Source: Verrucomicrobiota bacterium (GTDB lineage: Bacteria > Verrucomicrobiota > Verrucomicrobiia > CAIQCK01). Taken from it: a DNA stretch of 64,000 bases. How positions within the stretch are numbered: position 1 is the first letter of the stretch; every line of letters starts with the position of its first letter. The notes below the pieces were generated by a model. The model saw only the letters and a program-made list of their open reading frames with translations. It was not told the origin of the DNA and searched no databases. The stretch lies in the NCBI GenBank assembly GCA_016222825.1, contig JACRQF010000009.1, forward strand, positions 1,290,142 through 1,354,141, written 5' to 3'. A program made the position numbers and the translations under genes. Positions 18,801 through 26,289 of the stretch are shown in pieces.

Positions 18801-19163
18801 TACGACTCCTACTGGGACCTCGACGAATCGAAAGGCCACGCGTTCATGGTTCGCGCCTACGACCTGAAACGCCAATACAAGGACTGCTTCACGTCCGTCC
18901 GTCCGGAGATGCTCGTGCCGGCCGAACGCGACGGCGTGTGCGCCAACAAATTCCCCGGCCGCGGCCGCACGCTCTGGACGCTCTACAACCGCCGCTACAC
19001 AACCGCGCGCGGCCCGGTGCTCGCTGTGGACCACGTGCGCGGCTGTCGCTACCGCGACGCGTGGAACGACCGGCCGTTGGAGCCGGAACTGCGCGGCGGC
19101 AAGGCGATCCTGTCGCTGACGCTAGGCCCGCAGGAAATCGGCTGCCTGTTGCAGGAGCGGTAA
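15846..19163 (+). CDS. Large secreted glycoside-hydrolase-like protein
   Basis: A 1105-residue exported protein with a signal peptide (to about residue 26). The first third looks like beta-sandwich domains. The middle-to-C-terminal part (from about residue 680) resembles the (beta/alpha)8 barrel of DUF6259-type putative glycosidases: KPDILHFWSWAFGEEDR, SLYVNATLCN, and ASILYVDETASSAVCF, where the Asp-Glu pair of YVDE could be catalytic, then HINYYFMPSGQQLL. I cannot assign a glycoside hydrolase family with certainty. The start at 15846 has AAGAGGG 8 bases upstream; a GTG three codons earlier overlaps that site. Upstream lies an A/T-rich promoter-like stretch (15787-15812). It stands alone, with 262 bases to the next gene. 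Confidence 0.8.
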   Translation: MRNTSLLISAGFAFLIAGVSEVAAAAQELVQVSLADGSWIARPERVTPSRRATGHAVKKSAGLEFLVQGRASESRSMRWSTPAERAKLSAFRYLVVEYRARGLHRMRSSQEIVSAWAAAGGRSQSVPLMLTNETIDDGRWHRLIVRRPFPDNVKELMVTLDSRDSRGEFALRRLVFTNDPCDFGPALAAEFAAAAGDEIKPMELSGRHDASFDALVGRLLNRPGDPVAQDAGRFFAASSVCVEGIPFRVQPQGNNLIAPPPPSTTNDEWINHFGLRVRRGQVAPISRDDATMVPVNLPATEVFLLLAAEMPSQQKAYFIREQPKSLADVESFAVELRYADGTADLAFPYSLSDRRHVIQRALAAYVVPASGRRLESVVLRNRSLHANIYLAALSINTGPQRLCPRLAEQPPVVAQSPRATPTRAPYATRRENLLLMGNSFVEMMVDVSKGFVIRSLVNRWLGEEAIRLAGEPGLEIVVGDARLAPEEMRLTEVRARRSGFELSYSSQNPKVPLDWKVLLSVGPAPEVRMELTVTNRGAQTLDANIRFPVVSGMRMGEPRDLWYMFPQYCNALDNRPITLYAAAGRNFPMQFFDVFNPRLGGGVYVVTEERNHKAQRYGLAKDEGGGAAFFIEQPAQFTHLVAGKPYACCPTVIGVHTGDWHAAAARYQKWLASWYRPYKSQDKRWYRESFWLLAEIADGLADDTYKLPAWYDAQTKHLKMRDILAEFERTAGRKPDILHFWSWAFGEEDRIQRWGEYGGRDYDALGGLPAWQAALDDVQHNLQIPVSLYVNATLCNSNTPAGRQLGPRCAMQLPDGRPMVPYPNSYRMCHATREWTEHMTKLYPRLARDTGASILYVDETASSAVCFAKDHGHDAPLNVNEADYHFLKAVREATPGRIPLYGEFPNVDAASQYSDCHINYYFMPSGQQLLGPFFDERPAEHGLSPMPLNIYRYLFPRIVQLDLPLGMRHVSWHDLKFTFFHGEAIYDSYWDLDESKGHAFMVRAYDLKRQYKDCFTSVRPEMLVPAERDGVCANKFPGRGRTLWTLYNRRYTTARGPVLAVDHVRGCRYRDAWNDRPLEPELRGGKAILSLTLGPQEIGCLLQER

Positions 19164-19425
19164 TTCTTCCCACAGAGGCGCTGGCTTCCACGCCTACGCC
19201 ACGTTCAAACACAGGCCAGAACAAGACAATCGTGGCGAATGTGCCTGATGACAGCACGGCGACTCATAAACGTGCTTCCCTTGTGCGGGCCGGCGCACTA
19301 TAGTCCGCGCGCTCGTTGGTATCTGAAAGACCTTCGCCCGGCACGATGGCGGTGTCCAGGCGGCGGCTCTTGGTTTTCCTTCGACGGTTCTTCCCACCGA
19401 GGGCAAGAACGCAGTCAGTTCAACT

Positions 19426-20850
19426 ATGTCGCATCCGATGATTATACAAGGCGGGATGGGCGTGGCAGTGTCCAACTGGACACTGGCGCGAACCGTTTCG
19501 CGGCTTGGGCAGCTTGGCGTCGTCTCCGGGACGGCGCTTGCTATTGTTCTGGCGCGGCGTCTCCAACTGGGCGATCCCGACGGCCTGATGCGCCACGCTT
19601 TGAAGCACTTCCCGTATCCCGACATCGTCGCGCGTGCCCTGGACAAGTTCTTCGTTCCCGGCGGAAAACCGCCCTCGGCGCCATTCAAGCTCATCTCGAT
19701 GCCGTCACTCCACTCCGCTCCGGACATGGAAGAAATGACAGTGCTGGGGAACTTCGTGGAAGTTTTTCTGGCCAAGGAAGGCCACAACGGTGTGGTGGGC
19801 ATCAACTTTCTGGAGAAAATCCAGTTCCCCACCTTGTCGTCGCTGTTTGGCGCGATGCTGGCCAGCGTGGATTACGTGCTGATGGGCGCGGGCATTCCGC
19901 GGGCCATTCCCGGCGCGCTCGACCGCTTGGCCAACGGCGAGCCAGTAGAGATGAAGGTGGATGTTGAAGGCGCGATGCCCGGCGACGAGTTTCTGTCCAA
20001 GTTTGACCCGCGGGCGTTCTGTGGCGGCACAGCCCCCCGCCTCAAACGGCCGCAGTTCCTCGCCATCATCGCGTCGGCCACGCTGGCGATGACGCTGGCC
20101 AAGAAGTCCAGCGGGAAGGTCAACGGCTTCATCGTCGAGGGTGAGTCCGCCGGCGGCCACAACGCCCCGCCCCGCGGCCCACTCCATCTCAGCCCCAACG
20201 GCGAACCCGTCTATGGCCCGCGCGACGTGCCCGACCTTGAGAAGATCCGCGCCCTCGGCCTGCCGTTCTGGCTGGCCGGCTCTTATGCGCGGCCGGACAA
20301 GCTCGCCGAGGCGCTCCGCCTCGGCGCCACCGGCATCCAGGTGGGCACCGCGTTCGCCTTCTGCGATGAGTCCGGCATCTGCCCCGAACTCAAGAAGCAG
20401 GTGATCCAGCAGAGCCTCACCAGCAAGCCCCGCGTCTTCACCGACCCGGTCGCGTCGCCGACGGGCTTCCCGTTCAAGGTCTTGCAGATGGAGAGCACAG
20501 TGTCGGACGAGGCACGCTACGCGGCGCGGGAGCGCATCTGCGACCTGGGCTTCCTCCGGCACGCCTACCGCAAGCCGGACGGCACGGTGGGCTACCGCTG
20601 TCCCGCCGAGCCGGTGGAAGATTACCTGCGCAAGGGCGGCATCTTCGAAGACACGGTGGGCCGCAAGTGCATCTGCAACGGCCTGCTCTCCACCGCCGGT
20701 CTGGGTCAGGTGCTTTCCGAACAAGAGTCCGAACTGGCTCTGTTGACCACCGGCGACGAGGTCGCGCATCTGGCGCGACTCATCAAGCCGGGCCGCGATT
20801 CCTACGCCGCCGCGGACGTGGTGCGCTACCTGCTCAACCAAGCGAAATAG
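19426..20850 (+). CDS. Nitronate monooxygenase family (2-nitropropane dioxygenase-like) flavoprotein
   Basis: A 474-residue FMN-dependent TIM-barrel protein. It shows the N-terminal IIQGGMGVAVSN phosphate/FMN motif, a PGVNFL-like VVGINFLEKIQ strand, DYVLMGAGIPRAIPG, the VEGESAGGHNAP loop with the conserved His, and GATGIQVGTAFAFCDESG near the FMN phosphate site. The family oxidises nitronates such as propionate 3-nitronate, and FabK-type enoyl-ACP reductases have a similar fold. The protein is about 100 residues longer than typical members because of a C-terminal Cys-containing extension (RCPAEP, KCICNG). It is flanked by unrelated genes, so the substrate is open. Confidence 0.85.
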   Translation: MSHPMIIQGGMGVAVSNWTLARTVSRLGQLGVVSGTALAIVLARRLQLGDPDGLMRHALKHFPYPDIVARALDKFFVPGGKPPSAPFKLISMPSLHSAPDMEEMTVLGNFVEVFLAKEGHNGVVGINFLEKIQFPTLSSLFGAMLASVDYVLMGAGIPRAIPGALDRLANGEPVEMKVDVEGAMPGDEFLSKFDPRAFCGGTAPRLKRPQFLAIIASATLAMTLAKKSSGKVNGFIVEGESAGGHNAPPRGPLHLSPNGEPVYGPRDVPDLEKIRALGLPFWLAGSYARPDKLAEALRLGATGIQVGTAFAFCDESGICPELKKQVIQQSLTSKPRVFTDPVASPTGFPFKVLQMESTVSDEARYAARERICDLGFLRHAYRKPDGTVGYRCPAEPVEDYLRKGGIFEDTVGRKCICNGLLSTAGLGQVLSEQESELALLTTGDEVAHLARLIKPGRDSYAAADVVRYLLNQAK

Positions 20851-21073
20851 CCGCCGTGGCAAAAACCCCGGCTGACATGAAGAACCCGCCCGCAACTTTG
20901 GACCACGCCGATGGTTTGCTTGCAGTTGGATTCATCGCCCGCTTGTGGTTCCCGGTAGATCGAACGAACAGGCGGGGAACCGAACAACCCCGTGGGAGCT
21001 TGTCGAGCGCCAGTTGCATGTTGCGCCCGGCGGCGAGTTGTTCTAGATAATCGCGACATCAGTTTTGCCAGAG

Positions 21074-22384
21074 ATGCAGACCCACAGCAAATCGTCGAGT
21101 GAGATGACAACGGTGCCCGCGTCGGCGCGCCCCATGGTGCATCTGCACCTGACCCGCCGTGTCTTCGTGGTGTTAATGTTGTTGCTGATCGCCCCGTGGG
21201 TGCTGCTGGCCGCCGCCTGGGTGGCCAGGGACCTGTTCCTGCGCGTCCAGACTTCCATCGCTTCAAACCACACCGCGCGCAGCGGCCGTGTGACGTATGC
21301 GGCGCCGGGGCCATGGGGCACGCTCCGATGCACCCGTATCGCCATCGAACCGCCAGAGGAAGCGATCTTCATCAAGCCGGAGGACGAGGTGCCGCCCCGT
21401 TGGAGCTTCGTGGGCTTTACTCTGGACAAGGTGCGCGAACTGTTCGCCGCGGTGGGTTTCAAGCCGGAACAGGTTTCTGCCTTGATTGAGCGGACGAGTG
21501 TGGACCCGGCGACGGGAACGCCAGTGACAAGCCCGCCGCCGGAGTTTGTGCTGGAGATGCCCACAGAGACAAGACGACGGCTCTATCATGTGCTGGCGGC
21601 GTTCCCGGAAAATCCCATGCAGAAGTTCGCCGCCTCGCTTCGGCCACAGTATATGGATGAGCGTTTCGATGACAGCGAACTGCCGCCCGCCATCATCGCG
21701 GACATCAAGCGCATGCTCTATCCGCATGGAAACATCCTGTTGTTCGCGGACGGCAACCTCCTCTTGCCCCGAATCCGCGGCGCGAAGGAGAAGATCCACT
21801 TCGTCAAGACGCTCGCGCGCAAGAACACGCTGTTGGTGGACCTGGAGGTCAACACCCAGACCAACATTGACGAACTGGTCCGCTACTGGGGCGTTGGCGG
21901 GCGCTCCAAGGACATTGACCCGCTGCTCGAATCGCTGCGGCGCACGCCCGGCGGCGCGTCGGTGGACATCACGCACTTGTTGCCCCGCTTTGTCCGCGAG
22001 CGCATCTACACGTTCCCCTACTCAAGCACCCAGGCGATTGACGCGCGCCGGGATTGCCACTGGACAAGCCTGAACTTTTTCAACGCGAAGGCGGACGACC
22101 GTTTTGCCGACCCGAACTTCGCCTACGAAATCATTCGCAACGATTACTACGCCATTTCAACAGGCTCGCGCTTGGGCGACCTGGTTCTGCTGCTCACGCC
22201 GGGCAACCAACTGGTGCACTCGGCCGTCTTCATCGCTGACGACATCGTCTTCACTAAGAACGGCGCGATGGCAACCCATCCGTGGATCTTCATGCGGCTG
22301 GCCGACATGCTGGAGCTTTATGAGGGGGCGTTTCAGACGGAGAGTTCGTTGCAGGTGATGTATTACCGCAGGCGCGCCGACTAG
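21074..22384 (+). CDS. Membrane-anchored protein with probable papain-like (NlpC/P60-type) C-terminus
   Basis: A 436-residue protein with one N-terminal membrane helix (about residues 30-55) and a long, probably periplasmic body that I do not recognise. The last 115 residues look like a papain-fold hydrolase: C328 in DCHWTSLNFF at a helix start, then GDLVLLLTPGNQLVHSAVF with H382, followed by IADDIVFTKNG. Spacing (54 residues) and the GDLV...HSAVF order fit NlpC/P60 or CHAP peptidases, which cut peptidoglycan peptides or act on acyl chains. This is inference from motifs. Start choice is weak; TTG 21065 and ATG 21104 are alternatives. A 56-base gap precedes the fucosidase operon. Confidence 0.7.
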   Translation: MQTHSKSSSEMTTVPASARPMVHLHLTRRVFVVLMLLLIAPWVLLAAAWVARDLFLRVQTSIASNHTARSGRVTYAAPGPWGTLRCTRIAIEPPEEAIFIKPEDEVPPRWSFVGFTLDKVRELFAAVGFKPEQVSALIERTSVDPATGTPVTSPPPEFVLEMPTETRRRLYHVLAAFPENPMQKFAASLRPQYMDERFDDSELPPAIIADIKRMLYPHGNILLFADGNLLLPRIRGAKEKIHFVKTLARKNTLLVDLEVNTQTNIDELVRYWGVGGRSKDIDPLLESLRRTPGGASVDITHLLPRFVRERIYTFPYSSTQAIDARRDCHWTSLNFFNAKADDRFADPNFAYEIIRNDYYAISTGSRLGDLVLLLTPGNQLVHSAVFIADDIVFTKNGAMATHPWIFMRLADMLELYEGAFQTESSLQVMYYRRRAD

Positions 22385-22440
22385 CCGGCCGGCGAAAACT
22401 TGCGCTGGCGGCGCTTTCCTCCGCCGGCTAACATCGCGGC

Positions 22441-23886
22441 ATGAAGACATTCGCCTCCGTGTTGACGATGTTCGCGCTCCTGGCGTCCGCCACCACCGCC
22501 GAGCCTCCCAAACCCTTCGGCCCCGTGCCCAGCGAGCGGCAGCTCCGCTGGCACCAGTTGCAGTTCTACTGCTTCATCCACTTCACGGTGAACACCTTCA
22601 CCGACAAGGAGTGGGGCTACGGCGACGAAGCCGAGACGGTTTTCGCGCCGACCGCGTTCGACGCCAACCAGATCGCCCGCACCGCCAAGGAAGCCGGCAT
22701 GCGCGGCCTCGTCCTCACCTGCAAGCACCACGACGGCTTCTGCCTCTGGCCGTCGGCGTTCACGGAGCACTCCGTCAAGAAAAGCCCGTGGCGCAACGGC
22801 AAGGGCGACATGGTGAAGGAGTTCGCCGCCGCCTGCCGCCGACAAGGGCTGAAGTTCGGCGTGTATCTCTCGCCGTGGGACCGCAATCACAAGGACTACG
22901 CTACGCCCGCCTACATCACCTACTACCGCAACCAGCTCCGCGAGCTGCTGACCAACTACGGCGAGGTCTTCGAGATGTGGTTCGACGGCGCCAACGGCGG
23001 CGACGGCTACTACGGCGGCGCGCGGGAGAAGCGCAAGATAGACAACCGCACTTACTACGACTGGGACAATACTTGGAAGATCGTGCGCGAGCTGCAACCG
23101 TTCGCCTGCATGTTCAGCGACGGCGGCCCCGACGTGCGCTGGGTCGGCAACGAGCGCGGCTTCGCCGGCGAGACTTGCTGGGCGGCGATGACGCGCGAGG
23201 GCCTGCTCCCCGGCCACGCCGACCCGAAGCAACTCGTCGTCGGCCAGCGCGACGGGAAGGACTGGCTGCCGGCGGAAGTGGACGTTTCCATCCGGCCCGG
23301 CTGGTTCTACCACGAGAAGGAAGACGCGAAGGTGAAGACACCGGAGCAACTTGTGAAGATTTATTTCGACTCCATCGGCCGCGGCGCGAACCTCATCCTG
23401 AACCTCCCGCCCGACCGGCGCGGCATCATCCACGAGAACGACGTGAAGTCGCTACGCGGGATGCGGCGTTTCCTCGACAAGACTTTCGCCAAGAACCTCG
23501 CCCGTGGCGCAAAGGTGACGGCGAGCAACGTCCGCGGTGGCAACAAGGCTTTCGGTGCGGAGAAGACGGTGGACGGCAAGCCAGCGACCTACTGGAGCAC
23601 CGACGACAATGTGAGGACGCCGGAGTTGACGCTGGAATGGAAGAAGCCCGTGACGTTCGACGTGGCGAAGATCGCCGAGGAAATCCGGCTCGGCCAGCGC
23701 GTCGAGGAATTTGCGCTCGACCAGTGGAAGGACGGCGCGTGGCAGGAGTTCGCCAAGGCCACGAGCATCGGCCCGCAGCGCCTGCTTCGCTTCGAGCCGG
23801 TGACGACCGCCAAGCTCCGCCTGCGCATCACCAAGTCGCCCGTCTGCCCGGCGATCACGGAATTCGGTTTGTTCAAGCAGCCCTAA
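22441..23886 (+). CDS. Secreted alpha-L-fucosidase (GH29) with C-terminal F5/8-type domain
   Basis: A 481-residue exported enzyme (signal peptide residues 1-20). The GH29 catalytic barrel is recognised by QFYCFIHFTVNTF, GLVLTCKHHDGFCLWPSAFT, KFGVYLSPWDRN, and EMWFDGANGG with the nucleophile D182. The C-terminal 120 residues (KVTASNVRGG..., VDGKPATYWSTDD...) are a discoidin/F5-8 type carbohydrate-binding module that normally binds galactose or fucose glycans. The enzyme would release fucose from polysaccharides outside the cytoplasm. It heads a four-gene run with gaps of only a few bases, unusual because the next genes are glycan-building rather than glycan-degrading. Confidence 0.93.
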   Translation: MKTFASVLTMFALLASATTAEPPKPFGPVPSERQLRWHQLQFYCFIHFTVNTFTDKEWGYGDEAETVFAPTAFDANQIARTAKEAGMRGLVLTCKHHDGFCLWPSAFTEHSVKKSPWRNGKGDMVKEFAAACRRQGLKFGVYLSPWDRNHKDYATPAYITYYRNQLRELLTNYGEVFEMWFDGANGGDGYYGGAREKRKIDNRTYYDWDNTWKIVRELQPFACMFSDGGPDVRWVGNERGFAGETCWAAMTREGLLPGHADPKQLVVGQRDGKDWLPAEVDVSIRPGWFYHEKEDAKVKTPEQLVKIYFDSIGRGANLILNLPPDRRGIIHENDVKSLRGMRRFLDKTFAKNLARGAKVTASNVRGGNKAFGAEKTVDGKPATYWSTDDNVRTPELTLEWKKPVTFDVAKIAEEIRLGQRVEEFALDQWKDGAWQEFAKATSIGPQRLLRFEPVTTAKLRLRITKSPVCPAITEFGLFKQP

Positions 23887-23889
23887 GCG

Positions 23890-24699
23890 ATGCAGTTCTC
23901 GATCATCACGCCCAGTTTCCGCAGCTCCGAGTGGCTGAAGCTCTGCATCGCCTCGGTGGCCGATCAGGGCGTGGAGGCGGAGCACATCGTGCAGGACTCC
24001 TGCTCCGACGACGGCACACAGGACTGGCTGCCGCGCGACCCGCGCGTGAAGGCGTTCATCGAGAAAGACAGCGGCATGTATGACGCCGTCAACCGCGGCC
24101 TGCGGCGCGCCACCGGCGAGTTTCTCGCCTACCTGAACGCCGACGAGCAATATCTGCCCGGCTCGCTGGCGGCGGTGGCTGATTGTTTCCGCCGGCAGTC
24201 GGAAACGGAGGTTGTCTTCGGCGACGTGGTGGTCGTCAACAAGGACGGTGGCTACCTCCGCTCGCGGCAGGCCAGCGTGCCGCGCCGATACCACACGTGG
24301 GTCAGCGACAACCTCTCCGTCAACAGTTGCGGCACTTTTTTCCGCCGGTCGCTGATCGAGAAGCGCGGCCTCTTTTTCGACGAACGCTACAAGGACCTCG
24401 GCGACGTCGTCTGGATGCTGAAGCTCATCGAGCAGCGCGTGCCGATGGCGCTGCTGGGCGCATTCACCTCCGTCTTCACCGAGACGGGCCGGAACATGGG
24501 CTTGGGCGAGAACGTCCGTCGAGAGCGAACGAAACTGGCCGCCGCCGCCCCCGCTTGGGCGAGACACGCCCGGCCGCTGATCGTCCTTCATTACCGGTTG
24601 CGCCGGCTGCTGGCGGGCCATTATTTTCAGAAGCCGCCGCGCTGCGCACTTTATACGCTGGCAAGCCCGGCGGCCCGTGTCACCATGAACGCAGCCTGA
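23890..24699 (+). CDS. Family 2 glycosyltransferase
   Basis: A 269-residue cytoplasmic GT-A enzyme. It has the N-terminal FSIITPSFRSSEWLKLCIASV nucleotide-binding strand, DSCSDDGTQDWL, and a conserved KDSGMYDAVNRGL segment followed by GEFLAYLNADEQYLPGSL, in which the NAD replaces the usual DXD. This variant (DSGMYDAVNKG) is typical of enzymes that add sugars to exopolysaccharide or LPS. It starts 3 bases after the fucosidase stop, and the deacetylase starts 7 bases after it, so all belong to one operon. No membrane helix is seen. Confidence 0.9.
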   Translation: MQFSIITPSFRSSEWLKLCIASVADQGVEAEHIVQDSCSDDGTQDWLPRDPRVKAFIEKDSGMYDAVNRGLRRATGEFLAYLNADEQYLPGSLAAVADCFRRQSETEVVFGDVVVVNKDGGYLRSRQASVPRRYHTWVSDNLSVNSCGTFFRRSLIEKRGLFFDERYKDLGDVVWMLKLIEQRVPMALLGAFTSVFTETGRNMGLGENVRRERTKLAAAAPAWARHARPLIVLHYRLRRLLAGHYFQKPPRCALYTLASPAARVTMNAA

Positions 24700-24706
24700 T
24701 CTCGCG

Positions 24707-25468
24707 ATGCAAACGCCCGCTTATCTCACCATCAGCGTGGACGACGGCCATCCTCTCGACATGAGGACGGCCGAGCTGTTGGACCGTCACGGCCTCAAGG
24801 CGACCTTCTACGTCCCGGCCGCCAACCGCGAGCATGAGGTGATGGCGAAGAAGCAGGTGCGGGAACTTTCGCGGCGGTTTGAGATGGGCGGCCACACCTA
24901 TAATCACCTGCCGCTGGCGTCGCTGCCGGACGACCAGGCCCGCGCCGAAATTCGCGACGGCAAACATTGGCTGGAGGACGTGACCGGCCAGCCCGCGCGC
25001 GCCTTCTGCTATCCGCAGGGCAAGTTTACCGCGCGCACAGTGGAACTGGTAAAGAAAGCCGGCTTCCTCGGCGCGCGCACCTGCTTCTTCAACCGCAGTG
25101 AACTGCCACGCGATCTCTTCCGCTGCGGCGTCAGCACGCACGCCTACAGCCACTCCGCCGTGATCCAAGTCCGCCACGCCTTGCTGGAGGCGAACTTCAA
25201 AGGCGTCGTTGATTTCTTCCGCGTTCACAAGGCCGCGCGGGACTGGGAGCTTCACTTCCAGCGCGCCGTCGCCGCCGTCGAACGCGAAGGCGGCGTGGCC
25301 CACCTCTACTTCCACAGTTGGGAGATTGATGACATGCGCGATTGGGCGAAACTGGCGAGGGCCTTCGAATACGCTGCGTCGCGCAAGGAGCTGACACGGG
25401 TAACCAACGGGGAGTTGTTCGCGATCTGCCGCTCCCGGCAGGCGACAGACGGGAGCGCCGCCGGATGA
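24707..25468 (+). CDS. Polysaccharide deacetylase (NodB homology, CE4)
   Basis: A 253-residue deacetylase domain with the CE4 metal site: D12-D13 in SVDDGHP and H63/H67 in GGHTYNH. FCYPQGK (catalytic-base region) and a late YFHSWEID histidine complete the active site. It removes N- or O-acetyl groups from a sugar polymer or lipid-linked sugar. There is no signal peptide, so it probably acts in the cytoplasm on a lipid- or nucleotide-linked substrate, consistent with the neighbouring glycosyltransferase and formyltransferase. Its stop overlaps the next ATG (ATGA). Confidence 0.9.
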   Translation: MQTPAYLTISVDDGHPLDMRTAELLDRHGLKATFYVPAANREHEVMAKKQVRELSRRFEMGGHTYNHLPLASLPDDQARAEIRDGKHWLEDVTGQPARAFCYPQGKFTARTVELVKKAGFLGARTCFFNRSELPRDLFRCGVSTHAYSHSAVIQVRHALLEANFKGVVDFFRVHKAARDWELHFQRAVAAVEREGGVAHLYFHSWEIDDMRDWAKLARAFEYAASRKELTRVTNGELFAICRSRQATDGSAAG

Positions 25469-26274
25469 AAATCGCTCTCTGTGCCGTGGAACCCGCCGAG
25501 GTGCTCCGGCATTTCGTGGCGCGTCACGAGCAATCCCTCCGCGCCGCCGGCGTCGAAATCGCCGTGGTCGTCCTCGACGAAGACGTCGCAAAGACCCAGC
25601 ACGCCTTCTCGCACGCGCTGAAAGTGGCGCGGCGTCAGGCGCGTGTTTCCGGTTGTTCAACGCTCGCCGCTGCGGCTCGGCTCGTGTTCTGGAAATTCGT
25701 TAATCGCCTTGCCGGGCCGGCTCCGTCGGTTTCAGACCTCCCGCAGCTTTCGCCGTCGCTGCATGTTGTCCGTGTCCCGTCGCTCAATTCGCCCGCGGCA
25801 ATAACCGCTATCCGCTCGGCCGGCGCGGAACTGGTCTGCCTGATGCAGACGCGTTTCCTCAACGCACGCACGCTCGTCGCGCTCAGCACCGAGGTCATCA
25901 ACCTACACACCAGCGACCCGCGCTTCATGCGGGGCGGTCCCGCGATTGTCTGGGAGATTCTCGACGACCGCGAAGAGATCATCATGACCATCCACAAAGC
26001 CACTGAGGTCCTCGACGGAGGCGACATCCTGCTCCAACGCCCGCAGCCCATCGTCTTCCGTGCCAGCTTGGGCGCGACGCTCGCGCAGACATGGGCCACG
26101 GCTCTCCCAGCGATGGCAGACCTTGTCTTCGACGTCATCGTCGGAGTGAAGAACGGAACGCTGACGCCGCAGAGTTTTGTTCCTGGCCCGCTGCGTGCCA
26201 CACCGTCAGTGGAGAACGTGCTGCGCGCGTGGCGGAAATGTCTGCTCGCGCGGCAGCAACGCGGAAAGAAGTAA
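25465..26274 (+). CDS. Formyltransferase-like protein
   Basis: A 269-residue protein related to methionyl-tRNA/sugar formyltransferases. The catalytic triad region is readable: N146 and H148 in INLHTSDPRF, then RGGPAIVWEIL, TIHKATEVLDGGDILLQ with the catalytic Asp. In family members these residues transfer formyl from N10-formyl-THF to an amino group. The SLLP segment of tRNA formyltransferases reads TSDP here and the N-terminal part is divergent, so an amino-sugar N-formyltransferase (ArnA/VioF type) is more likely than Fmt. Preceded by a CE4 deacetylase that could expose the amine. The frame is open from 25342, but the ATG that overlaps the deacetylase stop is preferred. Confidence 0.82.
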   Translation: MKIALCAVEPAEVLRHFVARHEQSLRAAGVEIAVVVLDEDVAKTQHAFSHALKVARRQARVSGCSTLAAAARLVFWKFVNRLAGPAPSVSDLPQLSPSLHVVRVPSLNSPAAITAIRSAGAELVCLMQTRFLNARTLVALSTEVINLHTSDPRFMRGGPAIVWEILDDREEIIMTIHKATEVLDGGDILLQRPQPIVFRASLGATLAQTWATALPAMADLVFDVIVGVKNGTLTPQSFVPGPLRATPSVENVLRAWRKCLLARQQRGKK

Positions 26275-26289
26275 GCACCAGCTTCCCGG

